Assembly (NCBI GenBank): GCA_017517135.1
Contig: JAFXAK010000022.1
Span: 1 to 64,000, forward strand
DNA from: Clostridia bacterium
GTDB taxonomy: Bacteria > Bacillota > Clostridia > Oscillospirales > Acutalibacteraceae
DNA: 64,000 bases
Direction: 5' to 3'
Shown: positions 7,317 through 16,856 of the stretch, in pieces
Position numbering within the stretch: the first letter of the stretch is position 1
How the letters are laid out: the number at the start of each line of letters is the position of its first letter
Notes under the pieces: generated by a model
The model's input: the letters and a program-made list of their open reading frames with translations, nothing else
Databases searched by the model: none
What the model was told of the DNA's origin: nothing
Made by a program: the position numbers and the translations under genes

Positions 7317-8471
7317 TGCAAACAGGCTTTCTTTGCCAACCCGCCTTACGCTGATTTCAATATCAAGGCTATATTGTATTTTATCGGCAAAATTCCCCCG
7401 GGAAATATATTTGTTGTAAAAATCGCTGTCCTTCAGCATCAGTATTTTCCCGAATCGGCATATATCACAGTTGTTTGCATAGAAGGATATTTTAAGTGTC
7501 TGCTCTAAGCGTTTGCCTATAATTTCAAGAGCATTTTTCTTTATTATTTCAATATCCTCTTCACTTATAACGGAAAAATCTGCATTTTCATATTCAACAA
7601 TATCACATTTCAGAGTTGTTGTTATATCAAAAAGAGCCGTGTTTTCCTTGATTGTAGGCTTGATTTTTGTTTTCCCCGAAACTATACCGAGTGTGTATGT
7701 GCCGCCCTGAGTTTCAACGGGAATACTTGCACCTCCCGCCAGATTGGTCAGAAGCATAAGCCCTAAGGTGTCCTCGTCGTTTATAACAGTCTGAAGAGTG
7801 TTGTCGTAAAACAATGCGGTGCCGTAAACAAAGGCAATCATATTGTCAGAAAACTCGTTTTTTTCAACACCTATTACGGGGCAGTATGCGCAGTCTGTTT
7901 CTCCCGATATCAGGTTTATGAATTTGTACAGGGGAACAGTTACGCTTTTGCTTGTATATTCGCCTGATTTTACTGCATTTTCAAGCTCCTTTGCACCGAT
8001 TACGGAATCTCCGAATGAAGCGGAAACAACCTCTTTTGCTGTTGAAAGAGAAACAGCTAAAAGAATGTCTGTTCTTGTTGCATATTCACGAAGAAAAAAG
8101 TCAATGGACTGACTTAATTTTTCTTCGGCGGCTCTTTTCCCGAGCACTAATATTCTTGCCTGTGAATACAGCGGTTTGAAGCCTGTTTTTGTGTATATCT
8201 GTAACAGTGCATCTCCGACGGTTTCCCCCGAAACGCTGAAATGCTGTGTTGCCTGAGAGCCTGAGCTCTGAGAGGATGAATTCCCCGAGCCGCCTGAGGA
8301 TGTGTTGAGTGCCTGTACCGTTACCTCATAGCCCTCATCAGTTACATCAATTCCTAAAGCTGTAATAATTAAACGGTCATCTATTTCAACAATTTCAACA
8401 AAAGAGCATGCGCAGAGAATTAATATCAACACAGTAAGAACAAGAAGCTTCAGGATTGATTTTGCTGACAT
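7314..8471 (-). CDS. gerC: Spore germination lipoprotein, Ger(x)C family
   Basis: The C subunit of a GerA-type germinant receptor, a lipoprotein on the outer face of the spore inner membrane. The start at 8471 gives a signal peptide with a lipobox (ILCAC, lipid-anchored Cys about residue 21) preceded by a GAGGAA site. A longer open frame upstream lies inside gerB and lacks a signal sequence. Characteristic text includes EIDDRLIITALGID and DVTDEGYEVTVQ, then a Ser/Gly-rich loop and the Ger(x)C core. Its 385 residues match the family. It overlaps gerB by 22 bases. The stop codon is supplied by the dispersed element at 7210-7316. Confidence 0.93.
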   Translation of the reverse strand: MSAKSILKLLVLTVLILILCACSFVEIVEIDDRLIITALGIDVTDEGYEVTVQALNTSSGGSGNSSSQSSGSQATQHFSVSGETVGDALLQIYTKTGFKPLYSQARILVLGKRAAEEKLSQSIDFFLREYATRTDILLAVSLSTAKEVVSASFGDSVIGAKELENAVKSGEYTSKSVTVPLYKFINLISGETDCAYCPVIGVEKNEFSDNMIAFVYGTALFYDNTLQTVINDEDTLGLMLLTNLAGGASIPVETQGGTYTLGIVSGKTKIKPTIKENTALFDITTTLKCDIVEYENADFSVISEEDIEIIKKNALEIIGKRLEQTLKISFYANNCDICRFGKILMLKDSDFYNKYISRGNFADKIQYSLDIEISVRRVGKESLFA

Positions 8472-9562
8472 AAATTTTCCTCTTTTCTGCGTTTTTTGCC
8501 GCTTAATTTTGCTGAAAAGAAAACAGCAAGCGGTATCAGAACCGCGACGGCAATATACAAACCGGAAATTATATCTGAGCCTATAATTTCCGAGAATGTA
8601 ACAACAGTTCCCGAGGTCAGTAAAAATACCGTGAAAACTGCTGCACTTATTCCCGTATGAAAAAGCTTTGTCGGTTTTTTTCCGAAGCCCTGTTCTATGC
8701 ATTTTGCTGCAATCAGACAGTAAAACGCGGTTTTCAGGAGTGTGCAAAGCACCCATGAGCCTGTTATCAGGTCATCAAGGCGTTCAAATATGCTGAATTT
8801 TGCAATCAGAGTAAGGGAATATAGCTGAAACAGCTGTTTTGCACCGTATGCACCTAAAATACCGTCTGTACAGGTGAATAAAACAGCGGCAACTGCCCCG
8901 AAAGCAATCAGCCATTTGATAAAACCGCTTCGCAGCCTGCCCGTTACTTCGGGGGCTATAATCATAATGCTTATAAGCTCCATCGTTCTTGTTGCGGAAT
9001 AAAAGGAGCTTTCTGCAAGGGGAGCCAATCCGTTCATAAAAACGGGCAACAGATTTGTGTACTGAAACTCCTTTACAACCGAAAGAGTGATAAATACTGT
9101 GGATATCCCGACTGCAAAAAGAATTACGGCAGAGCTTCTTCCTATTGCCTGTATTCCTCTGAATACCGCAAAAAGCGATGCTGCCAGAAGCAGGGCGATA
9201 AAGAAAGAAATTTCAGCGCCGGGAAACATAACCGTGCTGACAAACAGTTCAAATCTGCTGACACTTATTCCTGCCGCGAATATAAAAGCACAGCAGTATA
9301 TAAGCGATATTATTTTTGAAAAAAGAGCCGAGGATTTTTTTGCGGCACCGATAATTCCCTGAGAATTGTCTTTTTTTATTACCGTAAAGACGGGAACGGC
9401 AAAAATAAGCTGAAACAAGACAAAAAATATACTGAGAAGAACGCTGTTGACCGTTTCGGCATTTTTTGTTTCCGGTGTCATATAGGTGAAAAGAGCAACA
9501 ACTCTGCACACGAAAAGTATACAGAAAAGCTGTGCTGAGCTGATTTTTCCTGAGGATGTCAT
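8450..9562 (-). CDS. gerB: Spore germination permease-like subunit, GerAB family
   Basis: The B subunit of a germinant receptor, related to amino-acid/polyamine transporters (APC superfamily) and thought to bind the germinant. The 370 residues carry about ten membrane segments, starting with KISSAQLFCILFVCRVV and ending in the basic tail SGKKRRKEE. It overlaps gerA by 4 bases (ATGA) and gerC by 22 bases, so the three subunits are translationally coupled. The germinant cannot be read from sequence. Confidence 0.93.
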   Translation of the reverse strand: MTSSGKISSAQLFCILFVCRVVALFTYMTPETKNAETVNSVLLSIFFVLFQLIFAVPVFTVIKKDNSQGIIGAAKKSSALFSKIISLIYCCAFIFAAGISVSRFELFVSTVMFPGAEISFFIALLLAASLFAVFRGIQAIGRSSAVILFAVGISTVFITLSVVKEFQYTNLLPVFMNGLAPLAESSFYSATRTMELISIMIIAPEVTGRLRSGFIKWLIAFGAVAAVLFTCTDGILGAYGAKQLFQLYSLTLIAKFSIFERLDDLITGSWVLCTLLKTAFYCLIAAKCIEQGFGKKPTKLFHTGISAAVFTVFLLTSGTVVTFSEIIGSDIISGLYIAVAVLIPLAVFFSAKLSGKKRRKEENLCQQNQS

Positions 9563-11028
9563 CCGCGTTTCATTCCTTGTACAAGATTATTTTTTTTACC
9601 CATTTTCCGCCAGCTTGCCCTGAAAAGAGTGTCTCTCTGGGCTGAAAGAATAAAGGGCGAAAACGGAGCGGATAACGGAATTTTATAAGGTCTCTCGGAG
9701 CATAAGTCCACAAGCATAAGTCCCACTCCGAGTGTAACCCCGTATATGCCCGAAAGTCCGCCAACTATTATGAAAGCAAAACGAAGAATTGCAACAGGCT
9801 CATGAAGTCTTGATATGACAGATGATGTTATAGCTGTCAGAGCAACAACTATAAGCATCGGAGCCGCAATAAGTCCTGCCGTAACAGCCGCATCGCCGAT
9901 TACCAGGGCTCCCACTATATTTACTGCATGTCCTATGGATTTGGGCATACGAAGACCTGCTTCACGCACAATTTCATAAATCAGATGTATTATGAGTGCT
10001 TCAAGCATAAGAGGAAAGGGCGTTTTGCTTTCTGCCGACACAATGTCGAGCATTATATCCGACGGTATTATTTCGGGGTGAAAAATACATACGGCAACAA
10101 AAAATCCCGGTAATGCAGTTGCAACAAAGAAGCTTATAAAACGCAGAAACCGCATAAAAAATGCGTAATAAGGACGGGAAAGATAATCGTCGGGAGTGTG
10201 AAAATAATCCGAAAAAAGGTAGGGGACTATTACTGCATAGGGTGTTCCGTCAACTATAATTCCTATTCTTCCCTCACAGAGCATTGCCGATAGCACATCG
10301 GGCCTTTCCGTAACTCCCGTGTCCGTAAAAAGCGATTTTTTCGTGCTGTCGAGAAAAGGCCGTATATAGCCCGAACCCAGTACGGCATCAAGCTGAACCT
10401 TGTTGAGCCTTCCCCGGACGCTGTTCAATAATTCTTCGCTCACTCTGTCGGACATATAACACAGAATAACATTTGTGTTACTGCTTTTGCCTATAGTCAG
10501 CTGTTCGAGTATCAACAGGGGAGTTTTTAGCCGTCTTCGCATAAGAGTGGCGTTGTCCTTGAAATTATCCGTAAAAGCTTCCGTGGAGCCTCTTTCATTC
10601 TGTTCGCTCTGAGGCTCGGTTATCCCTTTTCTTGCAAAGCCCTGTGCACCGAAGGACAGGGAATGGCTGTAGCCGTCTGCAATAAGCACTAAGTTGCCCG
10701 AAATGATGCTTTGTATATTTTCTTCAAGATGCTGCAGATGCTTTATGTCCGTTCCCGTGTACATAAGCTTTTCAATCTGCTCATATAAATCGGCTGTGCT
10801 TGTTTTTCTGAAGGATAAATCTGTTACGGGCTGGAGAATACAGTCACTTATTCTCTGCTCGTTACACATTCCGTCAATGGAAAAAACGGCACATTGCGCA
10901 CCCTCAATAACAATGCGTCTTATAAGCAGGTCAAAGCTTTCTCCGAAGGCATTTTTTATAGCCTGAATATTCTTTCCGAGTGAACAGTCCAGAGGAGTTT
11001 TATTTTGTTCCTGCCCGGTTATCGGCAT
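9559..11028 (-). CDS. gerA: Spore germination receptor subunit GerA
   Basis: The A subunit of a nutrient receptor in the spore inner membrane. The N-terminal soluble region carries family text such as TGTDIKHLQHLEENIQSI, SGNLVLIADGYSHSL and RGSTEAFTDNFKDNATLMRRR. Membrane segments start near residue 300, with the conserved AESKTPFPLMLEALIIHLIYE block. Its 489 residues are normal for the family. First in the gerA-gerB-gerC operon, which is normally made in the forespore under sigma-G. No convincing sigma-G promoter was found by eye. The ATG at 11028 has a weak GGAAAG site close by, and a stronger GGGGG site lies further up, so the start could be slightly longer with a rare codon. Confidence 0.94.
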   Translation of the reverse strand: MPITGQEQNKTPLDCSLGKNIQAIKNAFGESFDLLIRRIVIEGAQCAVFSIDGMCNEQRISDCILQPVTDLSFRKTSTADLYEQIEKLMYTGTDIKHLQHLEENIQSIISGNLVLIADGYSHSLSFGAQGFARKGITEPQSEQNERGSTEAFTDNFKDNATLMRRRLKTPLLILEQLTIGKSSNTNVILCYMSDRVSEELLNSVRGRLNKVQLDAVLGSGYIRPFLDSTKKSLFTDTGVTERPDVLSAMLCEGRIGIIVDGTPYAVIVPYLFSDYFHTPDDYLSRPYYAFFMRFLRFISFFVATALPGFFVAVCIFHPEIIPSDIMLDIVSAESKTPFPLMLEALIIHLIYEIVREAGLRMPKSIGHAVNIVGALVIGDAAVTAGLIAAPMLIVVALTAITSSVISRLHEPVAILRFAFIIVGGLSGIYGVTLGVGLMLVDLCSERPYKIPLSAPFSPFILSAQRDTLFRASWRKMGKKNNLVQGMKRG

Positions 11029-11132
11029 ACTTTCCGAATTTTTGCTTTTTATAGAAATTCCCCCTTTGCATTATGTATTGACAGAATTTTTCAGGTTATA
11101 CTGTTTGTAGAAAAACAAACGGAGAGAAAAAT

Positions 11133-11813
11133 ATGCTTACTGTTTTTTTCAGAACGATTATTTTGATTATGTTCATCGTTGTGTCTCTGCGTATTATGGG
11201 TAAGCGGCAGATAGGACAGCTTCAGCCGTCCGAATTTGTTGTGACCATTCTTTTGTCGGAAATTGCAGCCACTCCCATACTTGAAGACGATATTCCGCTT
11301 CTTTACAGCCTTGTTGCTATTTGCGTGCTTGTGGGTATTGAAATTCTTATGTCGGCGGCTTGTCTTAAAAGTCTGAAGCTCAGAAGCACATTGCAGGGAA
11401 ATGCCGTTGTGCTGATAAACAACGGAAAGCTTGAGCTTGAACAGCTGAAAACACTTCGTTATACTATTGATGATCTTATGGAGGCTTTGAGACAGAAGGA
11501 TGTTTTTAATATTGACGATGTGCAGTTTGCCGTTGCCGAAACAAACGGAAGTCTGAGTGTTTTATTAAAGCCCGAAAAACGGACGCTGACAGTTGAGGAT
11601 GCGGAAAAAAACGGCTGTGACGATGCTATGGCCTGTGTTGTTGTTGCCGACGGGCAGATTATCCGTTCGGATTTCGGATATTGCGGTATGACTGAGGAGA
11701 AGCTTGCAAAAATAATAAAAAAACTTAAGGTCAGAACAGAGGATATTTTTCTGCTGACGGTTGATTTAAGCGGAAAAACCTGTCTTGTGAAAAAGGAGCG
11801 GAAGAAATGCTGA
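11133..11813 (+). CDS. DUF421 (YetF-like) membrane protein
   Basis: DUF421 proteins have an N-terminal three-helix membrane part and a small cytoplasmic alpha/beta domain. Here the membrane part carries the family signature LRIMGKRQIGQLQPSEFVVT, and the soluble domain contains ALRQKDVFNIDDVQFAVAETNGSLSVL. The family is common in spore formers and some members are made in the developing spore, but the biochemical role is unknown. A GGAGAG site precedes the ATG. It diverges from gerA and overlaps the next gene by 7 bases, which argues for a shared, perhaps sporulation-linked, function. Confidence 0.9.
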   Translation: MLTVFFRTIILIMFIVVSLRIMGKRQIGQLQPSEFVVTILLSEIAATPILEDDIPLLYSLVAICVLVGIEILMSAACLKSLKLRSTLQGNAVVLINNGKLELEQLKTLRYTIDDLMEALRQKDVFNIDDVQFAVAETNGSLSVLLKPEKRTLTVEDAEKNGCDDAMACVVVADGQIIRSDFGYCGMTEEKLAKIIKKLKVRTEDIFLLTVDLSGKTCLVKKERKKC

Positions 11814-12187
11814 AAAGAGTTGCTGCGGCTGCCTGTATGATGTTTTTTTCACTTGTATTTGCTGTTTTTTCCTGTTTTTATGTTGAGAATGTCGGCACAC
11901 AGCTTGAACAGCTGCTTGAAGCATCATTAACCGAGGATGAATTTGTCGGGGAAATTTCTTATGAGAGCATCCGACAGGCTCTTTCTTTATGGGATGAGAG
12001 GAAGGCTTTTTTCGGTATTCTGCTGACGCATTCTGCCTCCCGCGAAATAAGCGATGCATTCTCCGAGCTTGAATTTCTGATAAATTCCCGACAAAGCGAT
12101 TCTGTCAGGGAAAGTGTTACAAAGTGCATTGTTCTGCTGAAATCGGCAGTCGGAAGGGAAAAATTTACTTTCGGTAATATTTTTTAG
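11807..12187 (+). CDS. DUF4363 family protein
   Basis: A 126-residue protein with one N-terminal membrane anchor (about residues 5-24) and a helical extracytoplasmic domain. DUF4363 genes commonly follow DUF421 genes in Clostridia, and this one starts inside the end of its DUF421 partner. The helical pattern (ESIRQALSLWDERKAFFGILLTH) fits the family. Role unknown. It is likely to partner the DUF421 protein in the membrane. Confidence 0.75.
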   Translation: MLKRVAAAACMMFFSLVFAVFSCFYVENVGTQLEQLLEASLTEDEFVGEISYESIRQALSLWDERKAFFGILLTHSASREISDAFSELEFLINSRQSDSVRESVTKCIVLLKSAVGREKFTFGNIF

Positions 12188-12219
12188 TGTTAAAAAGGGG
12201 TGTTTGTCAAAAATACCTC

Positions 12220-12248
12220 TTTACTTTTCTAAATAATATATATATAAT
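12220..12248 (+). promoter_or_regulatory. Possible promoter of the miaB-mutS operon
   Basis: TTTACT (12220-12225), a 17-base spacer and TATAAT (12243-12248) in a very AT-rich stretch upstream of miaB. The -35 is only a 4-of-6 match, so the call is tentative. Confidence 0.4.
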
Positions 12249-12282
12249 ATATTGGTCATAGAATTTTTTTTGGAGGCTAATT

Positions 12283-13713
12283 TTGACTGACCTTAACAAA
12301 AAAACTGTTTTCGTGTCTCCCCGGGAGATGCAAAAGCAGCAGGAATTTATAAATCTCATAAAAACGGTGCTTGCGGCAAAGTACCCGTCTTCTGCCCCCA
12401 AGGCCTTTGTACATACCTACGGCTGTCAGGGAAATGTGGCGGATTCCGAAAGAATAAAGGGAATGCTCTCACAGATGGGCTATGTTTTCACCGAGGACAA
12501 GCATGAGGCTGATTTTGTGCTCTTCAACACCTGTGCAATCCGTGAGCATGCAGAGGACAGAGTTTTCGGTAATGTAGGTGCGTTAAAGCCTGTCAAGAAC
12601 GAAAAGAAGGATATGATAATTGCTCTTTGCGGATGTATGATGCAGCAGGAGCATGTAAGTGAAAGAATCAGAAAAAGCTATCCGTATGTCAATCTCGTTT
12701 TCGGCACCTTTGCAACCCACCGCTTTCCCGAGCTTCTTTATTCGGTGCTGAGAAACAAAAAAAGAGTTTTTGATGTAAGGGAAGACGGACCGATAATTGC
12801 CGAGGGTATGCCCGTGTACAGGGACAGCGATTTCAAAGCCTGGCTGCCGATAATGTACGGCTGTAATAATTTCTGCAGCTACTGTATCGTGCCTTATGTC
12901 CGCGGCAGAGAGAGAAGCCGTACTCCCGAAAGCGTTATTGCCGAGGCAAAGGAGATTATTGCTTTCGGTGCAAAGGAAATAACCCTTCTTGGTCAGAATG
13001 TTAATTCCTACGGTAAGAACAGCGACTTCGGTGTCAACTTCCCGAAGCTTCTGAAAATGATAAACGAGCTTGACGGTGATTTCAAAATCCGCTTTATGAC
13101 CTCTCACCCCAAGGACTGCACAAAGGAACTGCTTGACACTATGGCACAATGCAAAAAGGTCGCAAGGCATCTGCATCTGCCGTTCCAGTCGGGTAACAAC
13201 AGAGTGCTTAGAGAGATGAACAGGGGATATACAAGAGAGCAGTATCTCGAGCTTATAAATTATGCAAAAGCCGTAATGCCCGATATTTCAATTACGAGCG
13301 ATATAATCGTAGGCTTCCCGGGTGAAACCAAAGAGGAATTTGAGGACACGCTTTCTCTCATCAGAGAGGTTAAGTTTACCTCACTCTTTACCTTTATTTT
13401 CTCTGCCCGTGAGGGAACAAAGGCTCAGAAAATGGAAGATCCCGTGCCCTACAGCGAAAAATCAAAATGGTTTTCCGAGCTTCTTAAGGTTCAGGAGGGC
13501 ATTGCTTGTGAGAGAAGCCGAAATATGCTCGGCAAGACCTATACGGTGTTTGTTGAGGGAACAACAAAGGAAAATGACGGACGGCTTACGGGCAGAACGG
13601 ACGGCAGCATAAATATAGATTTTCCCGGAGATGAAAGTCTTATCGGCACTTATGTTAATGTGAAAGTAACAAATGCCCTTAACTGGATTTTATCGGGTGA
13701 AATATGTGAATAA
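12283..13713 (+). CDS. miaB: tRNA-2-methylthio-N6-dimethylallyladenosine synthase MiaB
   Basis: A radical-SAM methylthiotransferase that converts i6A37 to ms2i6A37 in tRNAs reading UNN codons, the step after MiaA (encoded downstream at 18853). The N-terminal UPF0004 domain shows HTYGCQGN, FNTCAIREHAE and CGCMMQQ, whose cysteines hold the auxiliary cluster. The SAM cluster motif is CNNFCSYC, followed by IVPYVRGRERSR. A TRAM domain ends the 476-residue protein. The start is a TTG at 12283 with TGGAGG 6 bases before it. The first gene of a tRNA-modification and mismatch-repair operon. Confidence 0.97.
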   Translation: MTDLNKKTVFVSPREMQKQQEFINLIKTVLAAKYPSSAPKAFVHTYGCQGNVADSERIKGMLSQMGYVFTEDKHEADFVLFNTCAIREHAEDRVFGNVGALKPVKNEKKDMIIALCGCMMQQEHVSERIRKSYPYVNLVFGTFATHRFPELLYSVLRNKKRVFDVREDGPIIAEGMPVYRDSDFKAWLPIMYGCNNFCSYCIVPYVRGRERSRTPESVIAEAKEIIAFGAKEITLLGQNVNSYGKNSDFGVNFPKLLKMINELDGDFKIRFMTSHPKDCTKELLDTMAQCKKVARHLHLPFQSGNNRVLREMNRGYTREQYLELINYAKAVMPDISITSDIIVGFPGETKEEFEDTLSLIREVKFTSLFTFIFSAREGTKAQKMEDPVPYSEKSKWFSELLKVQEGIACERSRNMLGKTYTVFVEGTTKENDGRLTGRTDGSINIDFPGDESLIGTYVNVKVTNALNWILSGEICE

Positions 13714-13736
13714 AAAACAGAAACGGAGAAAAAACA

Positions 13737-14153
13737 ATGGATGTAATCAAATGTACAAGAGAACTCGGAAAGGCTATTCAGCAGGACGAAAGATATCTTA
13801 AATTCGTTGAAGCAAAAAAGGCAAACGATGAAGATATGCAGCTTAATTCTCTTATAGGCAAGCTTAATCTTATTCAGCTTTCTTATCAGAACGAGGCTTC
13901 AAAGGAAGCTCCCGACGAAAAGAAGCTTGAAGAGATGGATGCTCAGTTCAGAGATATCTACGGTGAGATTATGCTCAATGAAAATATGCACAAGTTTGAA
14001 GAAGCAAAGCAGGGCGTTGACGATATGATGAACTATGTTATCCAGCTTCTCACTCTTTGCGTAAACGGAGACGATCCCGAAACAGCTGAACCCAAGCCGG
14101 CAGATGAAGCAGCCTGCACAGGCTCCTGCAGCACCTGCGGCGGATGCGGCTGA
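13737..14153 (+). CDS. YlbF/YmcA family protein with a cysteine-rich tail
   Basis: A small helical YlbF/YmcA (DUF964) protein. In Bacillus, YmcA, YlbF and YaaT form a complex that assists RNase Y and phosphorelay signalling and carries Fe-S clusters. Most of the 138 residues are helical (LGKLNLIQLSYQNEA, LNENMHKFEEAKQGVDDMM). The C-terminus is C-T-G-S-C-S-T-C-G-G-C-G, with four cysteines in twelve residues, a likely metal or cluster ligand set. The position between miaB and mutS matches the ymcA neighbourhood of Bacillus, so it may be the YmcA counterpart. The ATG follows GGAG by about 10 bases. Confidence 0.85.
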   Translation: MDVIKCTRELGKAIQQDERYLKFVEAKKANDEDMQLNSLIGKLNLIQLSYQNEASKEAPDEKKLEEMDAQFRDIYGEIMLNENMHKFEEAKQGVDDMMNYVIQLLTLCVNGDDPETAEPKPADEAACTGSCSTCGGCG

Positions 14154-14198
14154 TACAGTATAAAAAACTATTAACTTGTTGAAAGGCAGAAAAAAAGA

Positions 14199-16811
14199 AT
14201 GGCTGAATATACACCGATGATGCAGCAATATTTCAAAATAAAAGAACTTCACAAGGATGCTATTCTTTTTTACCGCCTTGGTGACTTCTACGAAATGTTC
14301 TTTGACGATGCAAAAACTGCATCAAGAGAGCTTGAGCTTGTTCTCACGGGCAGGGATTGCGGTCAGGAAGAAAGAGCACCGATGTGCGGTGTTCCTTTCC
14401 ATGCGGCAGAAAACTACATAGCAAAACTTGTTTCAAAGGGCTACAAGGTTGCCATCTGTGAGCAGACACAGGATCCGTCTCAGGCAAAGGGAATTGTAAC
14501 AAGGGATGTTATAAGAATTGTAACCCCCGGTACCGTTACCGACAGCATTATGCTTGACGAAACGAAAAACAATTATCTCGCTGTTGTGTATAAGTCAGAG
14601 GATAAAACAGGTCTTTGCTTCTGCGATATTTCAACCGCCGAGCTTGTTGTGAGCGAATATTCGGACGACAAAAGCGGAGAAAAAACCGTAAACGAGCTTG
14701 CACGCTTTATGCCGACCGAGCTTATAAGCAACTGCGAAGCTGCCGATAACAAGCAGATACGCACCTTTGTAACCCGCAGAAGCGATATTATTGCATCTGT
14801 CAGAGATAACAGAGAATTTGATTTTTATAATGCAAAGCAGATAATCGAAAAGCATTTTGATAAGTCGCTTGAGCAGCTCGGTATTGCAGACTATCCGCTT
14901 AGTGTATGTGCATTGGGATGTATATTGCAGTATCTGTTTGATACTCAGAAAAACGGACTTGACAACATAACCGAGCTTAAAATACATAGCGAAGAAAAAT
15001 ACTTAGCCCTCAATGCGGCAGCAAGAGCAAATCTTGAATTGACCGAAACTCAGAGACGAAGAGAAACAAAAGGCTCACTTTTGTGGGTGCTTGACAAAAC
15101 AAAAACCGCTATGGGCAAAAGACTTCTGCGCTCATGGATAGAACAGCCGCTTGTCAATGTTTCGTCCGTTGTGTACAGGCAGAATGCCGTTGAAGAGCTT
15201 TTGTGCGATAATGTCAGGTGTTCTGAGATAATGAATATTCTTTCGGGCGTAAATGACCTTGAAAGAATAATCACCAGAGTTGTGTACGGCTCTGCAAATG
15301 CCAAGGAGCTGAGAAGCCTCTCGCAGACCTTGGAAAAGCTCCCCGCCGTAAAGACGCTCCTTTCGGATTCGGGTTGCAATATGCTTGCGGATATTTACAG
15401 GGAAACAGATATCTTATCCGATGTCTGCACACTTATAAACGAAGCAATCAAGGAAGAGCCTCCTTTCTCTGTGCGTGAGGGCAATATGATAAAGGACGGC
15501 TATAATGAAGAGCTCGACGAGCTTCGTTCAATAGTTAACGGCGGTAAGGATTATCTTGCAAGGATAGAGCTTGAGGAACAGGAAAAAACAGGCATCAAAA
15601 AGCTTAAAATCGGCTATAACAGGGTTTTCGGCTACTATATTGAGGTGCTTAACTCCTTCAAGGAGCTTGTTCCCGAAACTTATATAAGAAAACAAACACT
15701 TTCAAACTGTGAAAGATATATAACTCCCGAGCTTAAGGAGCTTGAGTCAAAGGTGCTCGGTGCTCAGGAGAGAATTGCAAAGCTTGAATATGAAATTTTC
15801 AGCTTTGTAAGAGAAAAGGTAGCAAATGAGCAGATGAGAATAAGAGCAACGGCTTGTGCGTGTGCAAAGCTTGATGTTCTCTGTTCATTGGCATATGTTG
15901 CCCAGACAAATTCATATGTCCGTCCCGTGGTCGATAATTCCGATGTTATAGATATCGCAAACGGCAGACATCCCGTGGTTGAAAAATTCCTTGACGGTGC
16001 GCCCTTTGTTCCGAATGACACTATGCTTGATTCCGACGAAAACCGCACCGCAATAATAACAGGACCTAATATGGCGGGTAAATCAACATATATGCGTCAG
16101 ACAGCTCTGATAGTTCTTATGGCACAGATGGGCTCCTTTGTTCCCGCAAGCAGAGCAACGATAGGTATTGTTGACAGTATTTTTACCAGAGTGGGTGCAT
16201 CGGATGACCTTGTTGCAGGTCAGTCAACCTTTATGACGGAAATGAGCGAAACTGCTGCAATACTTGCTTCGGCTACATCAAAAAGCCTTATCATTCTTGA
16301 CGAAATCGGCAGAGGCACATCTACCTTTGACGGTATGAGTATTGCAAGAGCCGTTCTGGAGTTTGTTACGGATAAAAAGAAAATCGGTGCAAAAACACTT
16401 TTTGCAACACACTATCACGAGCTCACCGAAATGGAAAACGAGATGGACGGTATCAAAAACTATAATACCTCCGTAAAAAAACGCGGTGAGGATATAACAT
16501 TTTTACGCAGAATTGTCCGCGGTCCCGCAGACGGCAGCTACGGTATTGAGGTTGCTAAGCTTTCAGGTGTTCCGCAAAGCGTTGTTAACCGTGCAAAGGT
16601 AATTCTTGCAGGTCTTGAACGCGGCGACAAGGTTGAAATTCCCGTAAAAATGCAGAAAACAGCAAAAGAAGAGCCCGACAGTATGCAGATGGGACTTTTC
16701 GGCGGTGTCAACGATGCCGTGCTTGAAGAAATAAGACAGATGGATGTAAACACACTTACTCCCATCGAAGCATTGACAAAGCTGTATGAAATAAAAAACA
16801 GAATTGTCTGA
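14199..16811 (+). CDS. mutS: DNA mismatch repair protein MutS
   Basis: Recognises base mismatches and small loops and recruits MutL in an ATP-dependent way. The mismatch-reading domain I begins with the MQQYFKIK...FYRLGDFYEMFFDDA block, which contains the F-x-E of MutS1 proteins. The Walker A motif GPNMAGKST is at about residues 622-630, followed by the Walker B region LIILDEIGRGTSTFDG and ATHYHEL. The 870 residues are full length. An AAAGG site precedes the ATG. It sits between ylbF/ymcA and mutL on one transcript. Confidence 0.98.
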   Translation: MAEYTPMMQQYFKIKELHKDAILFYRLGDFYEMFFDDAKTASRELELVLTGRDCGQEERAPMCGVPFHAAENYIAKLVSKGYKVAICEQTQDPSQAKGIVTRDVIRIVTPGTVTDSIMLDETKNNYLAVVYKSEDKTGLCFCDISTAELVVSEYSDDKSGEKTVNELARFMPTELISNCEAADNKQIRTFVTRRSDIIASVRDNREFDFYNAKQIIEKHFDKSLEQLGIADYPLSVCALGCILQYLFDTQKNGLDNITELKIHSEEKYLALNAAARANLELTETQRRRETKGSLLWVLDKTKTAMGKRLLRSWIEQPLVNVSSVVYRQNAVEELLCDNVRCSEIMNILSGVNDLERIITRVVYGSANAKELRSLSQTLEKLPAVKTLLSDSGCNMLADIYRETDILSDVCTLINEAIKEEPPFSVREGNMIKDGYNEELDELRSIVNGGKDYLARIELEEQEKTGIKKLKIGYNRVFGYYIEVLNSFKELVPETYIRKQTLSNCERYITPELKELESKVLGAQERIAKLEYEIFSFVREKVANEQMRIRATACACAKLDVLCSLAYVAQTNSYVRPVVDNSDVIDIANGRHPVVEKFLDGAPFVPNDTMLDSDENRTAIITGPNMAGKSTYMRQTALIVLMAQMGSFVPASRATIGIVDSIFTRVGASDDLVAGQSTFMTEMSETAAILASATSKSLIILDEIGRGTSTFDGMSIARAVLEFVTDKKKIGAKTLFATHYHELTEMENEMDGIKNYNTSVKKRGEDITFLRRIVRGPADGSYGIEVAKLSGVPQSVVNRAKVILAGLERGDKVEIPVKMQKTAKEEPDSMQMGLFGGVNDAVLEEIRQMDVNTLTPIEALTKLYEIKNRIV

Positions 16812-16856
16812 TTATTATCTTGAATTACATTTGTGAAGAAAGGCAGGTGACATAAT

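Noticed and set aside
7314-8756. A 480-residue version of the Ger(x)C protein starting at 8756
   Set aside because: The extra 95 residues lie inside gerB, lack any family match and would bury the lipoprotein signal that begins at 8471.
11068-11101. Possible sigma-G promoter for gerA (GTATA and CATAATG on the minus strand)
   Set aside because: The gap is about 21 bases, too long for the usual 17-19, so it was not called.
11078-11102. TTGACA with TATACT before the DUF421 gene
   Set aside because: The spacer is only 13 bases, so the two boxes cannot act as one sigma-A promoter.
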